DNA of 64,000 bases, from assembly GCF_029525555.1 (NCBI RefSeq), contig NZ_JAPDHZ010000008.1:682001-746000 (forward strand), given 5' to 3'. Within the stretch, counting starts at the first letter, position 1, and every line of letters begins with the position of its first letter. Positions 54,773 to 64,000 of the stretch are shown piece after piece. Made by a program: the position numbers and the translations under genes. A model generated the notes under the pieces. It was not told the origin of the DNA. It saw only the letters and a list, made by a program, of their open reading frames with translations, and did not search any database. This stretch comes from Cohnella ginsengisoli. Lineage in GTDB: Bacteria > Bacillota > Bacilli > Paenibacillales > Paenibacillaceae.

Positions 54773-56221
54773 CTACCGAATTCGTTTCTTCAAGTAACGC
54801 TTGAACGCGTACATGACCCACAAATGGATCTTGGCCTGCGTATACTTGTAGAGGAACCATGGCAGCGCCGGCAAGTAATCGTGGATGGCGATGATGCATT
54901 CGTCGGAGTCCGGAACCTGCAAAAACTCCAAGCGTCCGCGATGCGTCTCCTTCCGGCTGGAAAAGGAGCCGCCCGTAATGTAATACAATGCCCGGGTCGG
55001 CGAGCTCCGCTCTTCGGCGTACGTGAGCTCCAGCAAGGGCGCCTTTCGTCCCGCAATGCGGATCCGATAAATATCCTTCTTGTCGTGCACCACCTTGATC
55101 AGCGGTCCGGCCGCCCGATTCAGCCAGCTGAGGTACGACTTGGCCGCAGCATCGCCGTCCATCCCGGCGGGCAGCCTGACGCGCTGTACGGAGCGGACGT
55201 CCGATTTGGCGGCGCGCTCAACCTTTCCAGGCTTACGTTTTTGCCTCCCCGTTGGGCGATCCTTCCCAAGCTGCCTTTCACGCTCTTCCCGAATCGCGTC
55301 TTCCGCCGCCCGGCGAAACGTAATGACGCCCTCTCCGATCCCGCTTTCCCGGCTCTCATTCCTTGCAACCATAGGATGAACCAAACTCTCGATCAAGGGG
55401 TAGGCCATCTCTTTGGGCGTCCCGGTAATGAGCGCGAGCCACAGACGCGACAGATACACGGAGAAGGCAGGAAAGGGAATAAAGAGCCGCTTCTTCCCTA
55501 GCGCCTCCGCCGTTTGGCCGAGCATCTGCTTGTAGGTCATGACATCGGGTCCGCCGATATCGATCGCGCGACGGTACAGGTCGGTCCGTCCGATCGTCGC
55601 CGTCAAAGCGTCCAGCACTTCGGGCAGGGCGATCGCATGCGTGCGGGTACGCGTCCACTTGGGGAGGATCATGAAGGGCAGTCGGCGCACGAGCTTCAGC
55701 AGGATGGGAAAAGAAGAGCCTTCGGGTCCGACGATCAGGCCGGCCCGCAGCGTCGTCACCGGCACGCCGTACGAAGCGAGCACCTTTTCGACTTCCAGCC
55801 GGCTCCGCAGATGGCGGGACAGCTCGCTAGGCGGCACATCCGGCGGGATGATGCCGCTTAGGTAGACAATCTGGCGAACGCCGTTTCTGCTGGCGGCGCG
55901 GGCGAAGTGGTCGGCGAGCAGCACGTCCATGTCTTCGAACCGGGCTTGCGTCAGCTTGGCCGACGGGAGCATGGAATGGACCAGGTACACCGCATAGTCC
56001 GCCCCCGCCAATCCCCGTTCCGCGTCGATCAAAGAGAACAGGTCGCACGAGCGCCAGCTCGTATGCGGCTCTGTCTCCCGACCTTCCCCGCCGCCTCGGG
56101 ATAGCGCGATCACGTCCGCGAATGGCGTCAACCGTTGGAGCAAATTGCGGCCGATATATCCGCTTGCGCCCGTCAAAGCGACGACGGGTCTTTTTTCCGG
56201 GCTGCCTTCCCGCTCGCTCAT
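54773..56221 (-). CDS. NAD(P)-binding atypical SDR / NmrA-like protein with long C-terminal extension
   Basis: 482 aa from ATG 56221. The N-terminal Rossmann motif is VVALTGASGYIGRNLLQRLT, followed by YAVYLVHSMLP and VRQIVYLSGIIPPDVPPSEL (atypical SDR family, as in NmrA/YbjT). RAGLIVGPEGSSFPILLKLV and MTYKQMLGQTAEALGKKRLF are typical of the C-part of this domain. Residues ~310-480 form an extension with a Lys/Arg-rich linker and a START/DUF-like beta domain (ELTYAEERSSPTRALYYITG). Oxidoreductase or sugar/lipid-related function unknown. Confidence 0.8.
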   Translation of the reverse strand: MSEREGSPEKRPVVALTGASGYIGRNLLQRLTPFADVIALSRGGGEGRETEPHTSWRSCDLFSLIDAERGLAGADYAVYLVHSMLPSAKLTQARFEDMDVLLADHFARAASRNGVRQIVYLSGIIPPDVPPSELSRHLRSRLEVEKVLASYGVPVTTLRAGLIVGPEGSSFPILLKLVRRLPFMILPKWTRTRTHAIALPEVLDALTATIGRTDLYRRAIDIGGPDVMTYKQMLGQTAEALGKKRLFIPFPAFSVYLSRLWLALITGTPKEMAYPLIESLVHPMVARNESRESGIGEGVITFRRAAEDAIREERERQLGKDRPTGRQKRKPGKVERAAKSDVRSVQRVRLPAGMDGDAAAKSYLSWLNRAAGPLIKVVHDKKDIYRIRIAGRKAPLLELTYAEERSSPTRALYYITGGSFSSRKETHRGRLEFLQVPDSDECIIAIHDYLPALPWFLYKYTQAKIHLWVMYAFKRYLKKRIR

Positions 56222-56337
56222 GAGGCCTGCGCTCCTTCGAATCCTTCTGCCGACACATACCCGTTATCGTTTGAAAAGTAACAAACCCAGCGGGTGGCGG
56301 GGCATTCGAGCGTAACAGGCAACCGGTGAACCGCTAT

Positions 56338-57495
56338 TTATAGCCAGTCTTTAATTTTAACCGTAAGGGTCTTCTGCTTGCCATCCTTTACGCTGGTGTA
56401 TAGGAGGTCGATGACGCCGTCGTGCTCGCCGCCAACCATGAACGTGTCGCCATGGTAGGGAACGTCGTTCAGCTTGGCATATTCCTGATCCGCCGGATCG
56501 AGCAGCTCGTAGAGCGCCTTCTTTTTGCCCGTCTCCGGATCGACCAGGGTGAGCAAGCCGGTCGTGTTCGGCCGAATGAGCAAATAGTTCGCGCCGATGC
56601 CCTCCACGCCGTAGACTTCGTCCAGCCCGCCCAGCTTCGTCAGGTCATAGGTCTTGTCCGTACTGCCGTCCGCGTTAAGAATTCGAAGCGTCTTGCCGTC
56701 CATCAGCACCGCTTGGTTGCCAAGGGTAGTCACGTTCGGCGTCATGCGCTGCCAATAATGAACCGTGGCCTGATCGAGGAGCTTCTTGTTCTTCACGTAT
56801 GCGGTCGTGTAGTTGGCGTTGATATGGGGTTCGCCGTAGATATCGGACACTGTCACGACGAAGCCACCGGTACCGAGCTTGTCGACAGAGAGGCTTAATA
56901 ACTCCTGTTGCTTAAAATCAAGCTTGCCGGTCTTTACGGCCGGACTGTTGGACGGCTCGGATTGGTACAGGTCGCCGGTCTTCTTGTCAAGCCAGAACAT
57001 GGACGGGATCATCGTCACCGCGAAGCCGACGGCGTATGGATCGCCGTCGTCGATCGTTACCGTGTAGCCTTGCCACTTCACGTTTGCGCCGAGCGACTGC
57101 GCGACGAAGCGGACGGGCACGTACACGGTATTGTTCTTCATAACGGCTGCTGCGTTGAGTGCGACGGACTTGTCGTTCACCTGCGCCGTCTTGCTGCCGA
57201 GCGTCAGCTTCACGGTACGGTTGGGCGCATAGACGGAGACGAGCTTCTTGGCGCCGTCCCAGTCGACGTAAGACTTGAGCAGCTGCGAGACCATGCGCAG
57301 CGGGATATAGACGCTGTCGCTCGCGTCGAGGTAGGGCGCCGCGGCGCCGGCCGCGATCTCGTTGCCGTTGACGACCAGTTTGATGGGCTTGGGGGCTGCC
57401 GCCGCCTGCGCTGAGGAAACGCCGGGAGCCGCGGCGGTACCCGCCGCCAGCAGCAGGGCGAGCGCGGACATCCGGACTTTATTTTTCATGATCAT
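56338..57495 (-). CDS. Secreted protein with copper-amine-oxidase-like stalk domains
   Basis: 385 aa from ATG 57495 or 57489. A Sec signal peptide ends near VSSAQAAAA. Residues ~35-150 hold the paired 'stalk' (Cu_amine_oxidN1) repeats common in Paenibacillus surface proteins (DSVYIPLRMVSQLLKSYVDW and NTVYVPVRFVAQSLGANVKW). The C-terminal ~230 residues are beta-rich with propeller-like repeats (GNQAVLMDGKTLRILNADGS). No enzymatic motif seen. Probably a wall-associated adhesin or sensor. Confidence 0.85.
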   Translation of the reverse strand: MIMKNKVRMSALALLLAAGTAAAPGVSSAQAAAAPKPIKLVVNGNEIAAGAAAPYLDASDSVYIPLRMVSQLLKSYVDWDGAKKLVSVYAPNRTVKLTLGSKTAQVNDKSVALNAAAVMKNNTVYVPVRFVAQSLGANVKWQGYTVTIDDGDPYAVGFAVTMIPSMFWLDKKTGDLYQSEPSNSPAVKTGKLDFKQQELLSLSVDKLGTGGFVVTVSDIYGEPHINANYTTAYVKNKKLLDQATVHYWQRMTPNVTTLGNQAVLMDGKTLRILNADGSTDKTYDLTKLGGLDEVYGVEGIGANYLLIRPNTTGLLTLVDPETGKKKALYELLDPADQEYAKLNDVPYHGDTFMVGGEHDGVIDLLYTSVKDGKQKTLTVKIKDWL

Positions 57496-57694
57496 GCCAT
57501 CCTCATCTCCTTATTCATGCTGCATCCTTCAATACCCATATTTAGAGACGATTCGGAGGTTGTTAAAGTTTCTCGCTCGCAAGCGCGGCCGGTCTATCCT
57601 CGGCATGCGATTGTTTGTATACTTTAGGGAAGATAATAGGAAGCGGCGCGGTTCGGCTGCCGGCGAGAAAGCTTCCGAGGGGGGATATGCGGAG

Positions 57695-59331
57695 TTGGAA
57701 GCGCGGATATCGTTGGAAAAATGGCGGACTTGGCTTGGCGAACGGTCGGAGGCCGGCGAGGCTGCCGAGGGATACAACCGTCTGCCTTATATAGAAAAGC
57801 ATGCGTTGGCCGCAGGCGAGGACCGCGTTCCGCTCTGGCGCGGCGCCTGGGCGGCGGCGGGCGAAGAGGCCTTCGTGCTCGAGAGCGGCAAAGGCGGCCG
57901 GTATACGTTCCTCGGCATCCGGCCAAGCGCGGTATTGGTCGGGCGTGGCGACCAAGCCGAACTAAGACGTTGCAGCGGCGGCGTTGCAGGAGGGGGGATC
58001 GAGCGGCTGCGCGGCGATCCCATCTCGGTCGTGCGCGCGGCGATACGCGGCTTCCGCGCGCCTTCAGATACGGGGCTGCCGATGTTCGCGGGCGGCGCCG
58101 TCGGCTACTGGAGCTACGACGTCGCCCGCTCGCTGGAGCGGCTCCCGCAGACGGCGGCAGACGAGCTGGGCCTGCCGGATTACGCGTTTTTGCTGATCGA
58201 CGAGCTGTGGATCGTGGATCACGAGGCGGGCGAGCTGTACCTCGCCGTTCATGCGGATCCAGGCGAAGCTGGCAGCGAATCGGCGATTGCCGCCGCGTAC
58301 GAGGCGGCGCGTGCGCATGCGGCGCGCATGAAGGCGGATTGGGACCGGTTCGTGGCGGCGGCCAAGGCGCCCGAAGCCGCATCGGCGTTGGCGGCGGCGC
58401 GCGCGCTGCTGGCAGATGAGGGGCTGGCCCTTGACGTCGAAGCGTTCGCGCGGGGGGCTGCGCACCTCCTTTTCCAAAGAAGCGTTCGAGGACGCGGTTC
58501 GCCGCATCCAGCAGTATATCGGTCAGGGCGACGTCTTCCAGGTGAACCTGTCCCTCCGGCAGACGATGCCCGTGACGGCGACTCCCGAAGCGCTCTACGA
58601 GTGGCTTCGTCTGATCAATCCTTCGCCCTATATGGGCTTGCTGCGGCTGCCCGGCTTCAGCCTCGTGTCGGCGTCGCCGGAGCTGCTGGTGAAGCGTCAG
58701 GGCGAACGCGTCGGCATGCGGCCCATCGCCGGCACGCGCAGGCGCGGGCGCACGCCGGAGGAGGATGCCGCGATGGCGGACGAGCTGCTCTCGAGCGTGA
58801 AGGAGCGCGCGGAGCACATTATGCTCGTCGATCTGGCGCGCAACGATCTGGGACGCGTCTCCGCCTACGGCTCCGTGCACGTGCCGGAGCTGCTTACGAT
58901 CGAACGGTATTCGCACGTGATGCACCTCGTGTCGCAGGTCGAAGGGCGGATCGCGCCGGGCAAGGACAGCCTCGACGTGCTGGCGGCTTCGTTTCCCGGG
59001 GGGCACGATCACCGGCGCGCCCAAGATCCGCACGATGGAGATCATCGAGGAGCTCGAACCCGTGCGCAGAGGCGCCTATACCGGCTCGATCGGATGGATT
59101 GACTACGCGGGAAATATGGAATTTAATATAGTTATCCGTACGATGGTGGCGAAGGACGGCCTCTGCCATATTCAGGCCGGCGCCGGCATCGTCATCGATT
59201 CCGATCCCGAGCGGGAGTTCTACGAATGCCTGAACAAGGCCAAGGCGCTCTGGAAGGCCGTACAGTACGGGGAGCGGCTCAGTCCGGACGGGACGGCAGC
59301 CGATGCGAAGGGGGGACTGGGCATAACATGA
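57695..59331 (+). CDS. pabB: Aminodeoxychorismate synthase component I (PabB), frameshifted twice in this sequence
   Basis: Start TTG 57695 ([14 protein letters not shown]) is preferred for its GAGGGGGG site; ATG 57605 is possible but overlaps a TATACT box. N-domain: [40 protein letters not shown]. One extra G in G6 58452-58457 and another in G6 58998-59003 break the frame. Corrected blocks are [60 protein letters not shown] and the chorismate-site [11 protein letters not shown]. Corrected length is about 544 aa. It makes 4-amino-4-deoxychorismate with PabA. It overlaps pabA (ATGA). Confidence 0.94.
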
Positions 59332-59908
59332 TTCTGGTCATCGACAATTACGATTCGTTTACTTATAACCTGGTGCAGTACTTAGGCGAGCTCGGTCAGG
59401 ACATCGTCGTGAAGCGCAACGACGAGATCGATCTGGACGGCATCGCGGCGCTTAAGCCCGACCACATCCTGATCTCGCCGGGACCGTGCACGCCGAACGA
59501 GGCGGGCATCAGCCTGTCGCTGATCGATCGCTTCAAAGGGGGAGATTCCGATCTTCGGCGTCTGCCTCGGGCATCAGTCGATCGGACAAGCCTTCGGGGG
59601 GCGACGTCGTGCGCGCGCCGCAGCTCATGCACGGCAAGACGAGCGAGATGTCGCACGACGGCCGCACGATTTTCGAGGGCGTGCCTTCGCCGTTCACGGC
59701 GACGCGCTACCACTCGCTTATCGTGAAGCGCGATACGCTGCCCGACTGTTTGGAGATCAGCGCGGAGACGGACGGCGAGATTATGGCGCTGCGCCACAAG
59801 GAATACGTCGTCGAGGGCGTGCAGTTCCACCCCGAGTCGATCATGACGGACCATGGACGCACGCTGCTGCAGAATTTTCTGAATTACAAGTCGGGCTTGC
59901 GGCAATGA
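59328..59908 (+). CDS. pabA: Aminodeoxychorismate/anthranilate synthase glutamine amidotransferase (PabA), frameshifted twice in this sequence
   Basis: ATG 59328 overlaps the pabB stop. [20 protein letters not shown] and [17 protein letters not shown] are in the first frame. One extra G in G5 59538-59542 and another in G6 59596-59601 break it. Restored, the nucleophile elbow FGVCLGHQS (Cys) and [20 protein letters not shown] appear, then the class I triad end [20 protein letters not shown]. Corrected length is 192 aa. In Bacillus this subunit serves both folate and tryptophan synthesis. Confidence 0.95.
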
Positions 59909-60825
59909 AGCTACTGCTCGACGGACAATTGACGGATAGCCGGGAAGCCGTGATCTCAGTCTACGATCACGGCTTCCTGTATGGGATGGGCCTGTTCGAG
60001 ACGTTCCGCACGTACGACGGTCGGCCATGGCTGCTGCGCAGGCATGCGGAGCGGCTAGCCGAGGGCTGCGCGGCGCTGGGCATCGCTTATCGGCCCGATC
60101 CGGAAGCGATGGCGGACGGCGTGACGCGGCTGCTCGAGGCGAACGGCCTTGGCGACGCTTATATCCGCTGGTCGGTGTCCGCGGGCAGCGGCGAAGTCGG
60201 TCTCCCTGCGGGCGAGTATGAAGCGCCGCGCGAGATCGTCTATGCCAAGCCGCTTGGGACAGACGATCCTTCGACGCGGCCGGGCAAGACGCTGCGGCTG
60301 CTCCGCTTGCGGCGTACGCGCCCAGAGAACGGGGAGCTCCGGCTCAAGTCGTTTCACTATATGAACAATATCGCGGCAAAGCGGGAGCTTCGGGCCGGCG
60401 GCGCTTCGGCGAGCACCGAAGGGGTGTTCCTGAACGAGCGGGACGAGATCGTCGAAGGCCTGGTGAGCAACGTATTCTGGGTTCATGACGGAGCGCTTTA
60501 TACGCCGTCCCTCGATACGGGGCCGCTCGCGGGCGTGACCCGGGCTTACGTGCTAGAGCTGGCTAGCCGTGCCGGCCTCATTTGCTATGAAGACGGGTAC
60601 GCCTGGAACGACCTGCTGCGGGCGGACGAATGCTTCGTGACCAACTCGATCCAGGAGATCGTGCCGATCGTCGCCGTGCAGGATCCCGAAGGGCAGCCAG
60701 CGAGCGTTCGCGGCGGCCTCGCGTCGAATTCCGCCGGGACCGATGCTGCCGGAGCCCCGGGCCCCTGGACCCGCAGGCTGATGACGGCTTACCGGACGGC
60801 CGCGGAGAAAGGCGATGAAGCATGA
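59905..60825 (+). CDS. pabC: Aminodeoxychorismate lyase (PabC)
   Basis: 306 aa from ATG 59905, overlapping pabA by 4 nt. Fold type IV PLP enzyme: [20 protein letters not shown], the PLP-Lys segment [20 protein letters not shown], then [20 protein letters not shown] and [16 protein letters not shown]. It releases pyruvate to give 4-aminobenzoate. A Gly/Ala-rich loop near the C-terminus ([11 protein letters not shown]) is slightly longer than usual. Confidence 0.95.
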   Translation: MKLLLDGQLTDSREAVISVYDHGFLYGMGLFETFRTYDGRPWLLRRHAERLAEGCAALGIAYRPDPEAMADGVTRLLEANGLGDAYIRWSVSAGSGEVGLPAGEYEAPREIVYAKPLGTDDPSTRPGKTLRLLRLRRTRPENGELRLKSFHYMNNIAAKRELRAGGASASTEGVFLNERDEIVEGLVSNVFWVHDGALYTPSLDTGPLAGVTRAYVLELASRAGLICYEDGYAWNDLLRADECFVTNSIQEIVPIVAVQDPEGQPASVRGGLASNSAGTDAAGAPGPWTRRLMTAYRTAAEKGDEA

Positions 60826-61670
60826 ATCCTGTCATCTATCATAGACGCTACCGGTTTCGCGACGGTCTCGAGCTTACGCTCGGGGAGCGGACGTTGATCA
60901 TGGGCATTCTGAACGTGACGCCCGACTCATTCTCCGACGGCGGCCGATTCGATTCGGTCGAGACGGCCGTTCGCCGCGCGATCGAGATGGCCGAAGAAGG
61001 CGCGGACTTGATCGACATCGGCGGCGAGTCCACGCGTCCGGGGCACGATCCCGTGACGGCCGAAGAAGAGCAGCGGCGGATTTTGCCGGTCATCGAGGCG
61101 GTCCGCAAGGCTGTCCCGCTGCCGATCAGCGTCGACACGTACAGAGCCGATACGGCCGAGCTCGCGCTCGGAGCCGGCGCACACCTTTTGAACGATATCT
61201 GGGGCCTCAAGCACGATCCCCGGATGGCGCAGGTGGCGGCTCGCGCCCACGCGCCGATCATCTTAATGCATAACCGCAAGCAGCGGGATTACCGCGAATT
61301 CTTGCCTGACGTGCTGACCGATTTGCAAGAGAGCGTGGCGCTGGCCCGGGCGGCCGGCATCCCGGACGATCGCATCTGGCTCGATCCGGGCATCGGCTTC
61401 GCCAAAGATTATGAGGATAACCTGGAGCTGATGGGCCGTCTCGGCGAGTTGAACGCGCTTGGCTATCCAGTGCTGCTGGCGACGTCGCGCAAAACATTCA
61501 TTCGCCGTACGCTCGACCTGCCGGCTGACGACGTCGTCGAAGGCACGGGCGCGACGACGTCGCTGGGCATCGCGCAGGGCTGCCAGATCGTGCGCGTGCA
61601 TGACGTGCGCGCCATGAAGCGGGTGGCGGCGATGACGGACGCGATCGTGTACCGCCAGGTTGAACGTTAA
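60822..61670 (+). CDS. folP: Dihydropteroate synthase
   Basis: 282 aa from ATG 60822, overlapping pabC. Signatures: MGILNVTPDSFSDGGRFDSV, DLIDIGGESTRPGHDPVTAE, LLNDIWGLKHDPRMAQVAAR, IWLDPGIGFAKDYEDNLELM. It joins 4-aminobenzoate to the pterin; it is the sulfonamide target. Confidence 0.97.
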   Translation: MNPVIYHRRYRFRDGLELTLGERTLIMGILNVTPDSFSDGGRFDSVETAVRRAIEMAEEGADLIDIGGESTRPGHDPVTAEEEQRRILPVIEAVRKAVPLPISVDTYRADTAELALGAGAHLLNDIWGLKHDPRMAQVAARAHAPIILMHNRKQRDYREFLPDVLTDLQESVALARAAGIPDDRIWLDPGIGFAKDYEDNLELMGRLGELNALGYPVLLATSRKTFIRRTLDLPADDVVEGTGATTSLGIAQGCQIVRVHDVRAMKRVAAMTDAIVYRQVER

Positions 61671-61700
61671 GACGGGCGACCGTAAAGGAGCGACGAACGA

Positions 61701-62061
61701 ATGGATACGATGAAACTGAAGCGCATGGTTTTTTTTCGGATATCACGGCGTATTCCCGGAGGAGAACAAACTCGGCCAGAAGTACTGCGTGGATCTGGAT
61801 ATGAAGCTCGATCTGAGCCGAGCGGCCGAGAGCGACGACGTCGCCGATACGGTGAATTACGCGGAGGTCCACGCCCTGGTCAAGGAAATCGTGGAAGGCC
61901 CGCCAGTAAAGCTTATCGAGAAGCTGGCCGCGAGCATTGCAACGGCGGTACTCGGTACGTATACTATAATCCATGAAGTCACGGTAGGCGTGACGAAGCC
62001 GAATCCGCCCTTCGACATCACGTTCGACGGCGTCACGGTGGAGCTCACGCGCGCCAGATGA
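61701..62061 (+). CDS. folB: Dihydroneopterin aldolase, frameshifted in this sequence
   Basis: ATG 61701 behind AAAGGAGCGACGAACGA. One extra T in T8 61729-61736 shifts the frame after MKLKRMVFF. Restored, it reads GYHGVFPEENKLGQKYCVDL, DTVNYAEVHALVKEIVEGPP, KLIEKLAASIATAVL and VGVTKPNPPFDITFDGVTVE, all family blocks. Corrected length is 119 aa. It converts 7,8-dihydroneopterin to 6-hydroxymethyl-dihydropterin, the substrate of FolK. Confidence 0.94.
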
Positions 62062-62107
62062 CCGAAGCAGCAGGCATGCCGCCCGCAGGTATAAGAAGGA
62101 CTGAACG

Positions 62108-62611
62108 ATGATGAAGCTGGCTTATGTGGCGCTCGGCGCCAATCTGGGCGACCGGGAGCGGTCTCTCGCGGAGGCGCTGCGCCGCTTGAACGAGACGCCC
62201 GGCATCCGGGTGGAGCGCGTGTCCGGCGTGTATGAGACCGATCCGGTCGGCTATACGGACCAGCCGAATTTTTTGAATATGGCGGCGGCGCTCCTGACGA
62301 GCCTGCCGCCGCTCGAGCTCCTGCGGGCGTTGCTCGCGCTCGAGCTTGAGATGGGCCGGGTCCGCGAGTTCCGCTGGGGACCGCGCGTCATCGACCTGGA
62401 CCTGCTGTCGTACGAGGACGAGACGTTCGAGACGGACGAGCTGACGCTCCCGCACCCCCGCATGGGGGAGCGGGCGTTCGTGCTTGCGCCGCTCCGGGAC
62501 GTGTGGGCGTCCGGCGAAGCCTTCCCTTGGGAAGCGCAGCTCGGGCCGGATACGCTTGAGAGGGAAGGCATTCGCCGTTTGGCTTCCGGGTTGAAGCCGC
62601 ACGGCCTCTAG
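62108..62611 (+). CDS. folK: 2-amino-4-hydroxy-6-hydroxymethyldihydropteridine pyrophosphokinase
   Basis: 167 aa from ATG 62108. Signatures: AYVALGANLGDRERSLAEAL, YTDQPNFLNMAA, FRWGPRVIDLDLLSYEDETF and LPHPRMGERAFVLAPLRDVW. It provides the activated pterin for FolP. Separated from folB by 46 nt. The small HTH gene (yazB) that follows folK in B. subtilis is absent. Confidence 0.97.
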   Translation: MMKLAYVALGANLGDRERSLAEALRRLNETPGIRVERVSGVYETDPVGYTDQPNFLNMAAALLTSLPPLELLRALLALELEMGRVREFRWGPRVIDLDLLSYEDETFETDELTLPHPRMGERAFVLAPLRDVWASGEAFPWEAQLGPDTLEREGIRRLASGLKPHGL

Positions 62612-62623
62612 GAGGGATATCAC

Positions 62624-63643
62624 TTGCTGAAGATCGGCAATGTGGAGATGAATAACAACGTGGTCCTGGCGCCGATGGCAGGCGTGTGCAACCCGGCTTT
62701 TCGGCTGATCGCCAAGGAGTTCGGCTGCGGCCTCGTGTGCGCGGAGATGGTCAGCGACAAGGCGATTCTGCACGGCAATCGGCGGACGCTCGAGATGCTG
62801 TTCGTCGACGAGCGGGAGAAGCCGCTTAGCCTGCAGATTTTCGGAGGCGACCGGGAGTCGCTCGTCGAGGCGGTCAAGTTCGTCGACAAGAACACGAACG
62901 CCGACATTATCGACATCAATATGGGCTGCCCCGTGCCGAAGGTCACGAAGTGTGACGCGGGCGCCAGGTGGCTGCTCGATCCGGCCAAGATCTACGAGAT
63001 GGTCTCGTATGCGGTGGACGCCGCAGAGAAGCCGGTGACGGTCAAGATGCGGATCGGCTGGGACGACGAGCACATCTACGCGGTGGAAAACGCGCGAGCC
63101 GTCGAGCGCGCCGGCGGCGCGGCCGTCAGCGTGCACGGACGCACCAGGGAACAATTGTATACCGGTGTCGCGAACTGGGATATCATAAAGGACGTCAAAG
63201 AGGCCGTTTCCATCCCGGTCATCGGGAACGGGGACGTTTTCTCGCCTGAAGACGCGGAGCGCATGCTTGCGCATACGGGCGTCGACGGCGTCATGATCGG
63301 CCGCGGCGCGCTGGGCAATCCGTGGATGCTGTACCGCACGGTCCATTATCTGACCACGGGGGAAAAGCTCCCGGACCCGGATCCCGGGGAGAAGATGCGA
63401 ATCGCCATGCTGCATATGGACCGTTTGATCAACCTCAAGGGCGAGGGGCAAGCGGTACGCGAGATGCGCAAACATATAGCCTGGTACCTCAAGGGGCTGC
63501 CGGATGCCGCGCGCGTCAAAAACGAGATCATGGAAATGACGCGCCGCGCCGACGTCGCGCGCAGGCTCGACGAATACGTGGAGTCGCTGGCCGACCTCGA
63601 GGCCGCCGCGCAGACCGAGGACGGAACCGCAGTCGTGCATTGA
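62624..63643 (+). CDS. dus: tRNA-dihydrouridine synthase (DusB-like)
   Basis: 339 aa from TTG 62624 behind AGGAGGGATATCAC. TIM-barrel FMN enzyme: VVLAPMAGVCNPAFRLIAKE, ADIIDINMGCPVPKVTKCDA (catalytic Cys in NMGCPVPK), RIGWDDEHIYAVENARAVER, VIGNGDVFSPEDAERMLAHT, MIGRGALGNPWML. It reduces uridine in tRNA D-loops. Last gene of the folate operon, as in B. subtilis (yacF). Confidence 0.96.
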   Translation: MLKIGNVEMNNNVVLAPMAGVCNPAFRLIAKEFGCGLVCAEMVSDKAILHGNRRTLEMLFVDEREKPLSLQIFGGDRESLVEAVKFVDKNTNADIIDINMGCPVPKVTKCDAGARWLLDPAKIYEMVSYAVDAAEKPVTVKMRIGWDDEHIYAVENARAVERAGGAAVSVHGRTREQLYTGVANWDIIKDVKEAVSIPVIGNGDVFSPEDAERMLAHTGVDGVMIGRGALGNPWMLYRTVHYLTTGEKLPDPDPGEKMRIAMLHMDRLINLKGEGQAVREMRKHIAWYLKGLPDAARVKNEIMEMTRRADVARRLDEYVESLADLEAAAQTEDGTAVVH

Positions 63644-63664
63644 TTTAAGCCCGATTCCTGTTAA

Positions 63665-63693
63665 TTGACATTTAATAGGGGTTGAAATATAAT
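63665..63693 (+). promoter_or_regulatory. Consensus sigma-A promoter of greA
   Basis: TTGACA (63665-63670), 17 nt, TATAAT (63688-63693): both hexamers are perfect. Confidence 0.9.
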
Positions 63694-63699
63694 TCTAAG

Positions 63700-63882
63700 C
63701 AATATTCGCAAGACGGTCGAGATTGCCGCGGCTGGCCGGGACATTCCCAGTCATGTCGGCGGCAATTCGCCATATAACTGTATTCAAGGTGCGCGTCCCG
63801 CCGCGCGGTTCGCGGCGCAGCCTCCGCAAGCAAGCCTTCATGCCCGGCATGGATATCATATCTTCGACAGGAGATCGGTGAG
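63700..63882 (+). promoter_or_regulatory. Long structured 5' leader of greA
   Basis: About 180 nt separate the promoter from the start codon. ATTGCCGC (63722-63729) pairs with GCGGCAAT (63759-63766), with an inner GACAT/ATGTC stem (63740-63744 and 63753-63757). No known riboswitch class is recognised. Confidence 0.4.
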
Positions 63883-64000
63883 ATGAGCGAAAAGGAAGTG
63901 CTTCTGACCCCGGATGGGCTCAAGAAGCTCGAAGAGGAACTGGAGAACCTGAAGTCCGTCAAGCGCCGCGAGGTAGCCGAGCGGATCAAGGTTGCAATCG
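63883..64000 (+). CDS. greA: Transcription elongation factor GreA (5' part, runs off the window)
   Basis: ATG 63883 behind ACAGGAGATCGGTGAG. The first 39 residues are visible: MSEKEVLLTPDGLKKLEEEL, then NLKSVKRREVAERIKVA. This is the start of the GreA coiled-coil domain, which enters the RNA polymerase secondary channel to stimulate transcript cleavage. The rest lies beyond 64000. Confidence 0.93.
   Translation, partial: MSEKEVLLTPDGLKKLEEELENLKSVKRREVAERIKVAI

Overview
The window is chromosomal DNA from an endospore-forming, high-GC Firmicute, most likely of the Paenibacillaceae (Paenibacillus/Cohnella type). The evidence is gene order: spoVG-glmU-prs-ctc-pth-fin-mfd, then spoVT-spoVB-like-mazG-hup-rqcP-yabP-yabQ-divIC-yabR-spoIIE, then yabS-yabT-tilS-hpt-ftsH, then coaX-hslO-prsA-like-cysK, pabB-pabA-pabC-folP-folB-folK-dus. 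This is the origin-proximal sporulation/housekeeping block of Bacillus subtilis in nearly the same order and on the same strand. Strong SD sequences, GTG/TTG starts and sporulation-sigma promoters agree with this. No rRNA, tRNA, CRISPR array or transposase was found.

Region by region. 1-4.3 kb: end of a WYL regulator, a small basic ORF, spoVG behind a sigma-H type promoter, glmU, prs and ctc. 4.3-4.5 kb: non-coding, with a cluster of DnaA boxes. 4.5-10.7 kb: a small conserved hypothetical gene (minus strand), pth, fin behind a sigma-F type promoter, mfd and a PpiC-type foldase lipoprotein. 10.7-14.7 kb, minus strand: an envelope cupredoxin operon ending in an ECF sigma and its anti-sigma factor. 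15-26.6 kb: spoVT to spoIIE, with a repeat-rich non-coding stretch at 22.3-22.8 kb and a cyclophilin lipoprotein. 26.6-37.6 kb: an accessory block inserted between spoIIE and yabS. It holds a hypothetical protein, a WYL regulator divergent from an SDR, a 901-aa Ig-repeat protein with a helical partner, and a GerA-type germinant-receptor operon with an extra small membrane protein. 37.6-43.5 kb: yabS, yabT, tilS, hpt, ftsH. 43.5-46.5 kb, minus strand: an odd ECF-sigma fusion protein and a chemoreceptor. 46.9-51.1 kb: nadA-nadB-nadC-coaX, the NAD and CoA cofactor operon. 51.2-54.2 kb: hslO, a second PpiC foldase, cysK. 54.2-57.5 kb, minus strand: three accessory genes. 57.6-64 kb: the folate operon, a dihydrouridine synthase and the start of greA.

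The genes group by task: sporulation (spoVG, fin, spoVT, the SpoVB-like flippase, yabP/yabQ, spoIIE, yabT, the germinant receptor), cell-envelope and division precursors (glmU, divIC, ftsH), nucleotide/tRNA/cofactor metabolism (prs, hpt, tilS, nadABC, coaX, pab/fol genes), and translation quality control (pth, rqcP, ctc, mfd).

Important caveat: at least 14 otherwise intact genes carry frameshifts, and nearly all are a single extra base in a run of 5-8 identical bases. Several of these genes are single-copy biosynthetic genes that should be functional (nadB, pabB, pabA, folB, spoIIE). I therefore annotate each as one gene and treat the shifts as probable sequence errors.
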